The position numbers were made by a program, and so were the translations under genes. Positions 13,251-56,814 of a stretch of 64,000 bases of DNA are shown here, piece by piece. Numbering within the stretch: position 1 is the first letter of the stretch; each line of letters starts with the position of its first letter. Where the stretch lies: NCBI GenBank assembly GCA_019614645.1, contig JABWDB010000035.1, positions 2,852,001-2,916,000 on the forward strand, written 5' to 3'. The notes beneath the pieces were generated by a model. It did not search any database. It was not told the DNA's origin and was given only the letters and a program-made list of their open reading frames with translations. The DNA is from Stratiolaelaps scimitus (lineage: Eukaryota; Arthropoda; Arachnida; Mesostigmata; Laelapidae).

Positions 13251-13995
13251 GCCCACCAACCGTGAAGCATGGAAACCCTTTCGTGTACAATATCTATCTA
13301 TGTCAATTTAGTTAAATAACAATGACACGTATACAATAATCTCTATTTCTTTTATTTCAGCTGAGAGTGTAGCGCCTCGACCTAAAATGGGCATATCAGT
13401 CTCAACATCTCGTTCAACCACAAATGTACAGTAGAAGCTTTACATTTTCTTATCAATGGGATTGTGTTTGTTGTGTGACTTCATTCCCATCAACGGCACG
13501 AGGTCATCCCATCGGAGTGTATACAAGTCCATAATATTTGATCCCGGTTATCTTGCACACGCCACATTCGGTCGCAAGACACTGTACATGAATAAAGTAA
13601 TTAATAACGTAGTCGAATTTGTCTCCCCTTTGTTTCCAGCACAGCTACGTTTCCACTAAAAGCAACCCGCTGTAGAACTACACCCTTGTTCAAATCTGTC
13701 CTTTGAAAAATCACTGTGTTTCTACCATCCGAACCCGATCTTCAACAGCCGAGCCGATTGTTGCAGCCATCTAAACAATCCGGTCTAAGAAAAGAAAAAA
13801 AACATCTGAACACGCCAAAGTTGAAACAGATGACGGCGAATTACAGAGCGAACTTCAGGATATCGGTTGCTGAACTCGACAGGGGTACACTGGAGCGCCC
13901 CTTGAGGTGGTCATTAACTCTATGTTCTATCTATTAATCGATCAATCGCGATCACTAATATGCATGAAAAGCCATCTCATTTCTGACGTTGACAT

Positions 13996-39333
<25,338 letters not shown>

Positions 39334-39429
39334 TCTGTTGGGAAAAGCACACGTAGTTGACGTCAACATAGTGTTCAGTGTTCCTGAGGTCGGAGCACCG
39401 GCCTTCAGCCTGCCCCGTGTCCACTCCAT

Positions 39430-41003
39430 TAATACCTACATAATCGAGAGTAGTAGCGTTTGGGGGCCGGCATATACTTAGCCATAGCCAATATTCACAT
39501 GTACACGATTTCTAGAGACTATTTAGATATTTTGTATATTTAGGAATGTCCAGCCCCATTAATGAACTCTCGGGATTTCCGTGAAAATAATTGGGCTTTG
39601 CACCATACACCACATGGATATCGTGCTTAATTTCCATACGTTCTCGAGAAGTTGTCACTTCCTCAAAACTTCGGCTCAAGGTAGTTCGAAAATGAAGTGT
39701 TGTACCTTCCTAAATATTTCATACTCTATCGATTGGTGAAGGCCAAAGGGGACTGAACGCCAGTCGTGTTGGCGCAATACCCGTTAGAACTTTTTCCCTG
39801 GGGTAGCCTATTATGGAGTTACGTAATCTAAATCTTTAGACACCTGTAGAGCCATCCGGAGATAGGCTGAGGCTTGACAAAGACGTTTATCGGGAGATGA
39901 ACAGCAGCGCTCTCAAAGGCTAGCTGAGACACTTTGCGGAAGACACAGATCGGCGCGAGTTTGGATGATTGAAGAAACACAACCAAGTGATCACTGTAGT
40001 GCCTCAAAGCAATGGTGTTCTCAAACCTTTCACAGACACAGTCCACTCAGGAACTAATTTCCCGTTACGTCGGCTACCGAATTTTACTTAGTACCTGTTA
40101 TTTGTGCAGTACAACGTACCTATCAATAACTTCTATCGAGTTATTGTGCTAGTTATATGCAGTGTATTTTCACTTTAGAGTGGAGGCAGCCAAATTGTAT
40201 AGTAAAAATATATAAGTCGTTTTGGAGTTGGCGAAATCTTGCAGCTTTCCCACAGGCAACCGTATGTCGAGAACTACTCAGCCAGAGATGATGAGAACTC
40301 GCTATGGTAAACTGGTGAGACAGATGTCAACAAGGGGAAACCAAAGTATCTACCATTCGGCTTCAATGTTTAGCTTCCTCCGCAGCGACGGAACTCATGT
40401 GCGCTAAGTATGTCACTAAACCACACCAGGCAGAAGAAAGCCTATTTGAAGAAGTCAGCGTCAACAACAACAACTACTACTGTTTGACAGGTTTCTGGAT
40501 AATTCATACTTTGTATTGTTGATTCATATTGTTTTCAAAACAGATTTTTTTTGCCTCAAGTCGTAAAGGGTATATATGTCCAGACGCACTTCTCGGTTTA
40601 GCGGAGTGGCGTGATGAGGCTATGATAGAGCAAGCGCACAGTAACCAATTCTAAATCGCTCTCGAGAACACAACGCAAATATTGACCAGCCAATTCTCAG
40701 TGAATGAGAAGCAAGAACTGCACATACTCAATGCTGACATTATTTTCAAAATGTATCAATAAACTAGTGAGAATGATGGGCCTCGACTCGTCGAAGTCCC
40801 GAGTTCTGTTCTTATCGCGCCACTTAATTCTTGATTTCATATAGGTAATATTATTAGCCTGTTATGAAGATCAATGTGGACATCATGAACAGTCTTAGCG
40901 AGTTGTTTGATAACGACCTTTGGCACATCTTGGTGTCTAATGAATAAATGAGTCTCGTAATGTAAGTTTATAACGTCCAATCAAGCGTCCGACATCCTGT
41001 ATA
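39430..41003. other. Intergenic stretch 5' of the helicase
   Basis: No open frame with family likeness. The helicase promoter and any 5' UTR exon should lie in the first few hundred bases. I see no clear TATA box. Confidence 0.5.
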
Positions 41004-41093
41004 TACACATTTGAAGCATTTATATGAGGTAAAAAGAATACACATTTGAGGCATTTATATGAGGTACAAAGAATACACATTTGAGGCATTTAT
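41004..41093. repeat. 35-bp minisatellite, 2.6 copies
   Basis: The unit starts TACACATTTGARGCATTTAT and continues ATGAGGTAMAAAGAA. Full copies are at 41004-41038 and 41039-41073 with a partial at 41074-41093. It sits where the outer left end of the Tc1 element should be. Confidence 0.93.
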
Positions 41094-41277
41094 TCTGTAT
41101 CAGATTAATGTGCGTATCAAATAACATACACATCACAAAGAACAGCGCATATGACGTCGCTTGCAGCCTGCTACAACAAAATGTATCATATTTCGGTTGT
41201 GCAAAATTATAACGCACTCTCAGTTATCGAGTGTTCTCGCTGAATTAATCCAGTTTGTGTTGAGCTGTACTGTAGTC

Positions 41278-42290
41278 ATGGGAAACGTTTCGAGCCTTAC
41301 TGATGCAGATAAAGCAGTTCTTACTGCTTTACACAGAGCAGGAGAGACCCAGGCTGCAATTGCCAGAGAAATTGGCAGAAGTCGTCGCGTAGTGCAAAAT
41401 TATTTACGCAGTCCGTCGACGCATGGTACTAATAAGTTTAAAGGACGTCCACGAAAGATCAGACAGCGAACTGCCATGCACATCTGTCGATTGGACTCGA
41501 ATTCTACCATAGGTTGTGAAATAATCAGATAAGAGTTAAACCTTCAGGTTCATAGATCAACAGTTTAAGGACAATTAAGCTTTATCCGCATATCATACGG
41601 ACGCAAATGAAAACAAGACCGCGTCTTCAACAACGCCACATGACTGCCTGACTAAACTTCCCCCGCAACAATATGGCCAGAGACTGGAAATTGGTGAGTA
41701 TTGGGGCAACGTTCGTTAAAGAGTGTCTTGTGGGTACACATATATGTAAAATGTACTGTGTTGTTTCAGATCATCTTCAGTGACGAAAAGAAGTTCAATT
41801 TGGACGGGCCAGATGGATTTAACGGTTATTGGCACGATGTACGTAAAGAGCCCCGGTACTTCTCAAAGCGCAACTTCGGTGGCGGGACCGTTATGGTTTG
41901 GGGAGCCTTCACCTCTCTTGGCAGACTCCCACTCGCTTTCATCTAATCTCGAATGAATAGCGAGGACTATCAGCAGATGTTGACCAACAACCTACTACCG
42001 TTCAGGAGCAGATTTCATCGATTGCCAATTATTTTCCAACAAAATAACGCTTCAATTCACATCAGCGCTAGTACACGTGCGTGGCTAGGACGGCATGACA
42101 TTGAAATCCTGAGTGGCCAGCATGTTCTCCTGATCTCAACCCGATGGAGAACCTCTGGGGCATTCTTGTCCGACGAGTATATGCGTCGAATCGACAGTGT
42201 ACATCCGTGGAAGCACTAAAAGGCGTTGTTGGAGGCCTGGGGAGGTGTCAGCGACCACATCCTGCTAAATCTCGTTGATAGTATGCCAAA
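41278..42290 (+). pseudogene. Tc1-like transposase pseudogene
   Basis: An ATG at 41278 opens a helix-turn-helix domain (LTALHRAGETQAAIAREIGR). A stop follows at 41530 and the frame must shift to reach ARDWKL-type sequence ending at 41693. After a 76-nt intron-like gap the DDE domain resumes at 41770 with IIFSDEKKFNLDGPDG (first catalytic Asp present) and GGGTVMVWGAF. A stop lies at 41944. In the second catalytic box the usual Asp is Asn (codon AAT at 42043). The third box [10 protein letters not shown] is intact but in a shifted frame (about 42136-42165). Function in cut-and-paste transposition is therefore lost several times over. Confidence 0.88.
41694..41769 (+). other. Intron-like insert in the Tc1 transposase
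   Basis: The insert begins GTGAGT, ends with a pyrimidine tract TGTTGTTTCAG, and sits between codons for WKL and IIFSDEKKF that are adjacent in intronless relatives. Removing 76 nt restores the conserved reading exactly in phase 0. It therefore looks like a genuine spliceosomal intron. Confidence 0.7.
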
Positions 42291-42550
42291 CCGAGTTTTT
42301 GATATCATAATTAGCAAGGGTGGGGCCACACGGTACTGGTTAGCACAAGAAAACGAGAATTAAGTCAGCGAGAACACTCGATAACTGAGGGTGCGTTATC
42401 ATGTTGCACAACTGAAATATGACACATTTTGTTGTAGCAGGCTGCATGCGATGTCACATGCGCTGTTTTTTTGTGATATGTATGTTATTTGACGCGTACA
42501 TACATTAATTGTTGAAATATAGGGGTGCGTTAAGTTTATGCAAACCACTG

Positions 42551-45500
42551 TATATATATCCTGGATGGATAATCGACGCCACGTAACCTCTACGTTTGTT
42601 AGAAGTACTCTTCCCGCACTGATTCATTAACCGCCGTAAACAAGAACTTCGACACAACCGTGCCTAACATTTAACAGCAATTATATCAAAATGTGACATA
42701 AAATTTCTTCAAGTGAATGAAACATCTGCTGCTGCTACAACCGAGAGGACCATCAGCAAGATGTTTTGTTTCACACATAATCTTTACCCAGTTTCTAATA
42801 AAGCAAAAACCATACTTAATGTTCAAAGATAGAAACGTGTTTTACCGGAAATACAAATGTTATACACCCTTATCTGAATAACTACGTAACTTCAGTTCCA
42901 ATCCACTTACATACACTGCTTCAGCTATTGTCAATATTATAGATTATAGACGCAAAGTTGAATGTCGATTCCTGTCATAGTAGACCCAATCACGAAGGCA
43001 AGAAATTATGTCACCCGCGAAAAGGATGAGAAATATTGAATGAAAATGACAAGATTAGTAAACTATTTATAGACACCCAGAGGTATATATGTATGTATGT
43101 ATAGGAAAATAGCTCTTTGAGCTCTGTGGAGATTCAGAGATTATATACGTGGTTGGTAACATAACCTTGACGATAGTCGCTATACAAACCGATTACCGTC
43201 AATCGGAGTACGTCTGCCCCACTTCTCAGCATTTTCCGGTTTGCTGGCTAATATATTTTATCCACACGGCCACATTACATTAGTCCAAACTAGCGTGTAG
43301 CGAGACAAAGTTGGACCCAAAGAAATTGTCTATGTTTCCGTGTGATAACAGTCACGTTAAGTCTTTACCATGGTCACAATAACGAAGATATTACCACTAT
43401 TGCATCGTCGCTCGAGATTTTTAATTTCTCTAATATAAAAAGACTCATCAGCACTTATATATAGGCGCAAGTGTCTCTCAGCAAGATATAGATTCGACGG
43501 GCCCCCTGGCATCTGTAGCAGCAATTCAGGATAATTAGATAGCATTACAATTTGTCTTCAGTTCGTCCCAATAGACATTTAGGGATAAACCTTCACCGAC
43601 GTGGTGTAGAATTTTAATTCCTTCAAGATCGAAAGAACGGCGCCTCGTTCGGTCTTCAGGCGGCGCTGTTTTCTAAACGATGTTCGAGAGGTCGTGAGAG
43701 GCTGAAATCTCTCACATGGCTTGAGCCACCGAAATCCACAGATTTGAGATCCTTACAAGAGAATAGACAATCCAGCAATTTTTCAAGCGAAACTTGTTCT
43801 TAAGTCCTACTGTCACTTTTGTTGAGCTTACAACAGCGAACGCTGCAAGACCAAAATAAGGATTGAGTAGAGTAAACAAATAGCACACGTTATGTTTTTA
43901 TATTATTTGCTATGTGTTCTCTGATTTGTTGGTAAACTCACTAAAGGAATTTTCTATGTTATTAGAAAAATAAATTTTCAACAAACACACAGACACCAGC
44001 AAAGACATTCGAATTACCATAGAAGTGAGCTGATCCAGTGCAGGGTTGACGTGGAAGACAATAAATAATAAAGAAAAAGAAAATGGTTGTATTCTAAACA
44101 TATGCATTTAGTCATACATTTATTACTGTATGACGGCAAAGAGGAACATGAGCAACGAGTGACAAACTCAACGCATGTAAAATAGAACTGCGACTAGATC
44201 ACGGTTGTTTCTCGTAAGAAGCTAGTTGTTACCTTTCGACGGTATGCATCGCGCATCTGTAATCAAACATAATTTTTACGAAAATCACGTCTGATTACGA
44301 ATCACATTGGAAAACCACGATTGCGTCAATAAGCCTCAATTTTGAGACATTAATGAATGAGCCTCGAAAACTTGGGTAGTGGCAACCACCGGCAGCATAT
44401 ATACGATAGACGCATTGAGGCATTTTTTGATTGAATTTCCCAACTCCGCAAACATTGCTTGCTTCTAAGATGGAAACTAGGGGGCTATAGCTAAGGATGC
44501 TATTTGCTTAGCCTGTTTAGGCAAATTTCACATATCCAGAAAGGTGGTATTCGAGGATAGGTGTGTTTAATTACTGATTAGCCCATTTCTGATAGTCTGG
44601 TCATCCAGAACACTGGACGAGACATCATTCATTTTTGCTGCTTCTATCAGAGATGTTTAATTGACGATAAATCTGAAGCCATGTCTATGCATTTGGATAA
44701 ATGGCATTTCTTTTTACTGACTCGATTCCAGCCTATCTAAACGGTCGATTATGATGAAAAAGTCGATTTGCAAAAAAAAAAATTAAAATCAACCCTGATG
44801 GATCGAACTATATTCCACAGTTTCCAAAATATTGAACACAAATGCATCCTATATGCGTCAAAATTACATCTAAACAAGATCATGGAATGTATTATATATA
44901 CGAGTCTAACATGCCTGCATATGATCGGGTGCTCTTCAACGGTGCGCGAAACCAACCCTCGTGCTTTTGACTAAATTATGTTTAGAATAATTTGCGCTTA
45001 CATTCAAGGAAACGGGCACACGGCTTTCGGCTGACCGTCAACGACTTCCACTGGATTTCCACGAACACAGACTCACACAGCACAAGATGGCAAACTATTG
45101 CACGATATAATTTAAAAGAATCAAGCGATTAACAAGCTATGACTTGGTAGATGTAGAAACAAAGACAACGCGCACCTCGCGGTTCCTGTTAGACATAGCC
45201 TTGCACGCGTTCGAGACATTGAAACGAAAGCGTACCACAAAGGTACCACACGATATATTTTGCGACTTTTTTTAAAGTTTATTTTACTCCATTCACTCAC
45301 TGACGACTACGCGACACAAAGTAATCAGGGTTGTTCTATTCTCCACGTACAAAAGATGACTTTTTCAAATATTGAAAGCGTCAAATTGTGTTCGTACCAC
45401 AAATGTTTATGGGGACCATGTGCTGGCGTAAGTACAAGCGATCCTAATCGGGAAATGTCACCTAATTTTGCGGAATATACTTCATATCTACATTGCGTTG

Positions 45501-45592
45501 AGATATCTTTGAGCACTTTTACCTTAAAATAAAGATGGATAAAAATCCGTTTTCATTGAGAACGAGTATGATACCAAAGAGAACCACAGCGA
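42551..45592. other. Intergenic AT-rich stretch
   Basis: AT-rich DNA between the Tc1 element and the PCNA promoter. Open frames are short and unsupported. I see nothing else in it. Confidence 0.55.
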
Positions 45593-45604
45593 TTTGGCGC
45601 CAAA
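45593..45604. promoter_or_regulatory. Palindromic E2F site upstream of PCNA
   Basis: TTTGGCGCCAAA is a perfect 12-bp palindrome holding the E2F core on both strands, 121 bp before the PCNA start codon. PCNA genes in animals are classic E2F targets switched on at G1/S. Two weaker GC-rich E2F-like cores follow at 45635-45643 (TTTTGGCGG) and near 45647-45656 (TCGCGCGCTT). Confidence 0.75.
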
Positions 45605-45724
45605 TTCCAACAATGTTCCGGTTTCGAAGTGGGCTTTTGGCGGACAATCGCGCGCTTAAATCTCACGTCGCGTCGTTCGTAACGCTGAGTTTATAACTTT
45701 TGCTGGTCCTTTAAAAACATCAAG

Positions 45725-51890
<6,166 letters not shown>

Positions 51891-52237
51891 GCGATTAACT
51901 AAATTTACTGATGACCGGCGATGATAAGCATCGTGGCGAGGCCAGACGAAGAACACGTTATACTTTTGCTATGGAAGTTCAGAAGCAGAAACCGAGTCGA
52001 GTAGTTGTACGCCAGCACAACCCAGATGCGTCCTAGTCGGAGTCCTGACTAGGACATGGCCTTCGAGTAGTTCATATCCGAGCCATCTGATGATGCTGGT
52101 CGAAATTAAGAGCGACGAAAAAACAGACCTTTAATAACGTAGCAAGGAGTAGGATCAGCACAAACCTACTGACTAAAAAAAAAAACAACTAACGTTGGAA
52201 AACGTGTAAATGATGTTCAGTTTACACTGGTGACCAA

Positions 52238-52259
52238 TATATATATATATATATATATA
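52238..52259. repeat. TA microsatellite
   Basis: About 11 TA units in the PCNA 3' UTR region. Confidence 0.9.
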
Positions 52260-52360
52260 ATTGTATATTTATGCGAATTTTGAACATCTGCACACTTAAT
52301 AATGTCGATCATGGTCGCACCGCGATTCGATGAGAACGATGGCGAATCACACAATAAGCA

Positions 52361-52366
52361 AATAAA
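52361..52366 (+). terminator. Putative PCNA poly(A) signal
   Basis: AATAAA 471 bp after the PCNA stop codon, followed by a TA/TG-rich stretch. It is the first canonical hexamer after the stop codon. Confidence 0.5.
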
Positions 52367-54039
52367 TATATATGTGTATATTTCTGTAACCAGTTAGTTG
52401 TCAATGAATAGTAACAATTTGGAGAACTTAGAACAATTAAATAACGGTCAAAAAATGGGTCCTCCTAGCTCAATATAATATAACAGCTGGTCTGTTCCGA
52501 CAAACAGCCGTATAGATTATTATAGCATCATACATATGTATCGTAGTTATCATCATCGGTGTTATTGAGAGTAGCGGCGTGGCCTGAGTGGCTAATGCGC
52601 ATCTGTTTGGGTACAATCGCCGTGGAAACGACAAACAGTGTCAACGAGGTCCAGTACAACTGTCCGCCCACATTAGGCCGAGAATAGAAGCCGATGCATT
52701 GTCCTACCCATGGACAACAATGTTATTGCTTGAATAAGCGCCCTCTCTCGATAGATCCTTGAAGCAATGATACACAGCAATGGTAACAAGGCGTGGCAAA
52801 AAAGCAGGAAACATAGCGAATTCTTGCATGCTTCTCGGTATTCTACACTTATACATTATGCTTTTGTTACTTATGCGGCTGTCATTCTTAAACTTGACGA
52901 GTTTCTAAAGGTTCGACGTTCATCGTGGAGTTTGACTGAACGTGAATTGTATTCGATTTAAATTGGTACCCGCCGCGCTGGTCTGTCTCAGCAGTCTCTA
53001 CGGGAGGCGTATGCCTTCAGCGAGCTATAGGTTGTCTGTTTTATTAGGTTATTCAACAAAACGGTCGACTATCTGATGATGCTAAGGCACACGGCTGTGA
53101 TTTGAACATGCCACTTTGACAATAGGTCGGCAGTGAGGTTTTCCTGATCGATTTCAGGGAAAAATGTAACAAGAAAAAGGTAAATCTACGCTGTTGGTAA
53201 ATGGTTTCGTCCTTTCAACTAGCCAGTCGATCTTTTCAGGCGTTCTTTGAAACAATCATCTGGGCCATCGCACCAGAACACCCACGCGATGGGCGTTGGC
53301 TCGGACTGGAGTCCGACAACAAATAATCATGCATTATATTACCCAGGAAGTCTCTCTCCCAGTCGATCTGCTCAGTGGATGGTAGCGTGCACAGCATATA
53401 TATATGTATATACAGTCTAGCACAGAGATCGGGGATATGTCAGCTAAATCTTTCGCGCAAAACCGTGTCTATCAAAAAAACGTGCTTCCTCAACAAAAAC
53501 GTGTGCTGAACCCTAGGGTATCAGACAGTTTAGTGGTAATGGAATTAACCATGATAAAATTTACAAAAAAAAACACGTATAACGACCCTAAATACTGAAT
53601 CTGGGTATCCATATGTATTTGATATATATACGAAATATTTTAGGTTGCGATTGTCAGATCGGATCTTTGTAAAGGCCGTAAATGAACTGCCGCTTGGGTT
53701 TCATTTTAGGCATTGTCGGGTATATATAATATATTTATTTTATTTTTTTTTTCGAGCTGACTCTCAAATATATAATATATTTGTGGATAACATGCAGTCT
53801 GCTTATTATAGTGTTGCCTAAAAAAGTTGACATAGTGAGAGGTAACTCGTGCGCGAAGCGACGTGGTGATATTTAAGCTTCGACGTCTGACCCCAGACCA
53901 TCGGCGGTAGATAGACACAAGCCAAGGTCCACTTGAAGTGTTCTGACTCTGATTAGAGAGGGTAATTTGAAAGATGTGTATAATTAGAAAAATCCAGCAC
54001 ACCTCTTGCAAGAAATGTCTCCTGGCCATTTCAAAGAGA

Positions 54040-54102
54040 CAATTCCATTTTCTATGGATTCCAATTCCATTTTCTATGGATTCCAATTCCATTTTCTATG
54101 GA
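54040..54102. repeat. 22-bp minisatellite, 2.9 copies
   Basis: Unit CAATTCCATTTTCTATGGAT plus TC; two full copies and a partial, perfectly identical, so recent. Confidence 0.95.
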
Positions 54103-54738
54103 AATAAATTAAAACGAGTCATTTAAGCGAGTCTCTATGTACCATACCTATATATTGCTACAGAGACTAACGGGTCGTCTTGTTATGTTCATCCGTACAG
54201 GCCGACATGGTCGTTCAGAAAAAGCAAAACTCGACACCAGAAAAAAACATCGAAATATTGTAAATCCGCAGATAGTCCAGCTCTTTCCAACACATACGAT
54301 ATTTGACATCCGCCGACTATAAGCCGACATCACACTAGACGCGATTAGCAGCTATCACAGTAGATCCCCTTTGCGTAATGGATTATTATTGTCATCAGAA
54401 TGACGATACGACCCCTCTGCTCATACGGCCTTAGCGAGTGCGTAGGATTTTATGATATGCATACGTGCATGTAGGCGTAAGATATCGTTTTATCGAATTC
54501 CGTTCCAACAGGAATGAAAAAGCTACCTGATTTTCATTAGCGTAATAGCGGTATATGGTACAATCGTTAGCCCTCGTATTTTGGTCTTATTTCACAAGGG
54601 TAATCATATTATATTAAAGTGTAAAATGGCTGAAACAATTATTAATATTTATTAGAGCAAATCACCTGAGTGATAGGGATTTAAGATGACCTCCTTTTTT
54701 GCACGGGTGATGGGGGGCCATGACGCGCAACGACGACA

Positions 54739-54807
54739 GCGTTGGCCAGGAGCCTTTGGACTGCGGGGGGCGGCGTCGGACTGGAGCCGAAGGCTCCTGG
54801 CCAACGC
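54739..54807. other. 21-bp GC-rich inverted repeat (hairpin)
   Basis: 54739-54759 pairs with 54787-54807 over 21 positions (GCGTTGGCCAGGAGCC arm) with a single G:U wobble, leaving a 27-nt GC-rich loop. It is unlike the AT-rich DNA around it. No A-tail or duplication marks it as a SINE. Confidence 0.85.
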
Positions 54808-55084
54808 TCATCCAACTGCAGGACACGGGCAGGAGTGGTGTTGGCCGCCGCCCGTTATTATAATATTTATTAGTTGTAGTATTTATTACGGCTGGTGGTG
54901 TCCGTCTGTCGGATAGTGACCTGCATTTCGTTTGGGGGCCGATCTAGGGTTGTTTTTGTTCGAAGGGGAGGGTCATGTCTGGTACAGTTGTGTAGCTCCG
55001 GGGGCTATACAGCAAGGCGGTCGCGGGCTTGTGTGGAGTTCGGGGTCAAAATGGCGGTCGGTTGAATATCAATAGGTCTATGTA

Positions 55085-55213
55085 AATGCCTATCTAAAGG
55101 TTTGAGCCCCGCCGCTGCACATCTGCATTTAAAGGGGTCCGTCTTATGAAGCAATGCCGAAAGCAGTACCGTGGATGTTAAATGTACGCTGCCAGTCAGC
55201 CCGGAAAATTTAT
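55085..55213 (+). repeat. SINE copy with imperfect target-site duplication
   Basis: Contains a B-box-like GGTTTGAGCCC (55099-55109) and the shared body: AGGGGTCCGTCTTATG, then GCAATGCCGAAAGCAGTACC, then the AGTCAGCCCGGAAAA tail. It is flanked by TAGGTCTATGTA (55073) and TAGGTCTGTGTA (55214), one mismatch in 12. Confidence 0.75.
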
Positions 55214-55908
55214 TAGGTCTGTGTATGTCGTGTCGAGCCCGGTGGCGTGGTGTATTCGTGTGCGCCTTGCAATACGTTTCGACGACATATGCATCGATTT
55301 GCAAATGTTGCATATGATGCTAAAATGCGATTTTTCCCTTTTTCGCGTTTTTTAAAAATTCGCACCATTGTGTTCTATGCAAGGGGTGGTCTTCTTGCGT
55401 TTAGCCGATATATTTCGATGAGCTGAAGAATTTTGCAATATGTGTTCCTATAGCTTGCGTTGATTGTTTTTGAGATTTTTGAAATATTATCAATTCAAGC
55501 TTCCGGGGCAGAAAAAACCCTTGGCCTCTTTTTTCACTCAGTATTTGCTTAATTAAAATACCCTTTCTTTGCTTAAATTGTTCAATTTTTAACGAGGTTT
55601 ACGGCGGTAGTGAGTTTTATAATAGTAACGGTTAATTTTTTTTATTTGTAAAATACAACAATATCCCACTAACAATTTTACATTTTTTGTTGTTGTTCAA
55701 CATTTTCCCTTCATTCTCTCTTAAATTCCTTATGATTTTCTTTTAATTAGATAAATTCAATTAAGCATGTTTAATGGTAGACTCATTCCTTATACAGAAC
55801 ATTGACAGGCTATTTTATAGGCTTAATTGATACGCCTGGATAAGCTGAACAAACAAGTAATAGGTGCTCATATACCTAAAGTCGATTTTTTTCGAGGTAA
55901 TGACGACC

Positions 55909-56000
55909 CGACAGGTCCTCTCATAGTAATACCTAAAAGGTTAAGAGCTGAGGCCTGTCACATAGGGGAACAGCTGAGGGTCAGCTCGAAAAAACAGTTA
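55909..56000 (+). repeat. SINE insertion with perfect 15-bp target-site duplication
   Basis: GAGGTAATGACGACC occurs at 55894-55908 and again at 56001-56015, exactly flanking a 92-bp insert. The insert ends with the AGCTGAGGGTCAGCT palindrome and CGAAAAAACAGTTA. It shares a 29-base block with the copy at 2592-2687. Confidence 0.88.
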
Positions 56001-56814
56001 GAGGTAATGACGACCATGCTGTTGAAATACACTTTGTTGTCTATCTGTGCTTGTGTCCATAAGGCAATGTGTCGACCAAGGCAGACGGCTGCCACCGTCG
56101 TTGGTCTTATAACGATTCAGAAAGCCAATTTCTACGCATTGCCACCAAAATTTAAAGCATTTCAGAGCCAGAAGTGAGTTACGGTGTCGACCAGAGGTCC
56201 AAGGCCACTGCCGACGCTCAACCAACTGACGTCTCAGAAACTCCCGAATCTGGAAATTTTTGCGCAAATCCTCCAAATGATCATATCGCGAGCGGGACTA
56301 AAGTTGGCCGCCACCCGTCAGAGCAAGGCTAACTCCACTATGAATTTTATTCCACAACTCCGATGAGCTGCAGTCTCAACATTCTGCATTGAAGATTTAC
56401 ACGAATATACCTATAGGTGATGTTAAGCAGCAATATTAAAAAGGAAAAATATTTCATTCACTTCACTGAGCTGCTGCGTGGCCCAATGGCAGAAAATCGG
56501 ATATGGCCCACTGTTCTGGATGAGCAACGTAATGAACTAACGTAATTAAAATCATAGCTTCGCAGATGTCAAAGGATACTTGCCTCGTGTAGCCTAGAGG
56601 AAGTTATAAGTTATAAATAAAAACAAAACAAATAAGGAAATCTAAGTAACAAATATCTAAATATGGTACGGTACATTGCTATGTGAATGTTGATAGGGTA
56701 CATGCATCTGGGTTCTCTCTGACCACACCGAACGGTAGTCACTTGCCCTTCGTGCGGTGTTTTTAGGCCGGGTTGCGAAACGCTGTCAACGTTGCCATAT
56801 GTTAGTGTAATCTA

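Larger units (their letters stand above)
6703..13995. other. Intergenic stretch rich in simple repeats
   Basis: This is between the stop of the coiled-coil gene (6702) and the stop of the helicase gene (13996), so the two genes converge and both 3' UTRs lie here. I recognise no gene. It contains AC, ATT, TA and GA microsatellites, listed separately. AATAAA-type motifs occur in several places, for example near 10645 on plus and 13351-13356 on minus. I cannot tell which are used. Confidence 0.6.
41094..42550 (+). mobile_element. Degenerate Tc1-family DNA transposon
   Basis: Long terminal inverted repeats of about 140 bp flank a transposase remnant: left about 41110-41247, right 42360-42505. 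For example CTCAGTTATCGAGTGTTCTC on the left matches the right copy exactly when reversed. The right repeat extends to a CAGTGG-type end at 42550 next to TA, the usual Tc1/mariner target. The outermost left end does not match and abuts the 35-bp minisatellite, so it has been lost or replaced. The transposase is broken (see next entry), so the element is not autonomous. Confidence 0.88.

Noticed and set aside
39334..39429. Upstream ATG of the helicase adding 32 residues
   Set aside because: The extra residues have no family likeness, and an acceptor-like pyrimidine tract plus CAG immediately precedes the next ATG. Kept only as an alternative.
41004..41093. CRISPR-like repeat array
   Set aside because: Direct tandem units without spacers in a eukaryotic genome; it is a minisatellite.
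55827..56177. 116-codon frame with an IVIPKRLRAE segment also present near 2650
   Set aside because: The shared peptide is only the translation of a shared SINE sequence, flanked by a 15-bp target-site duplication.
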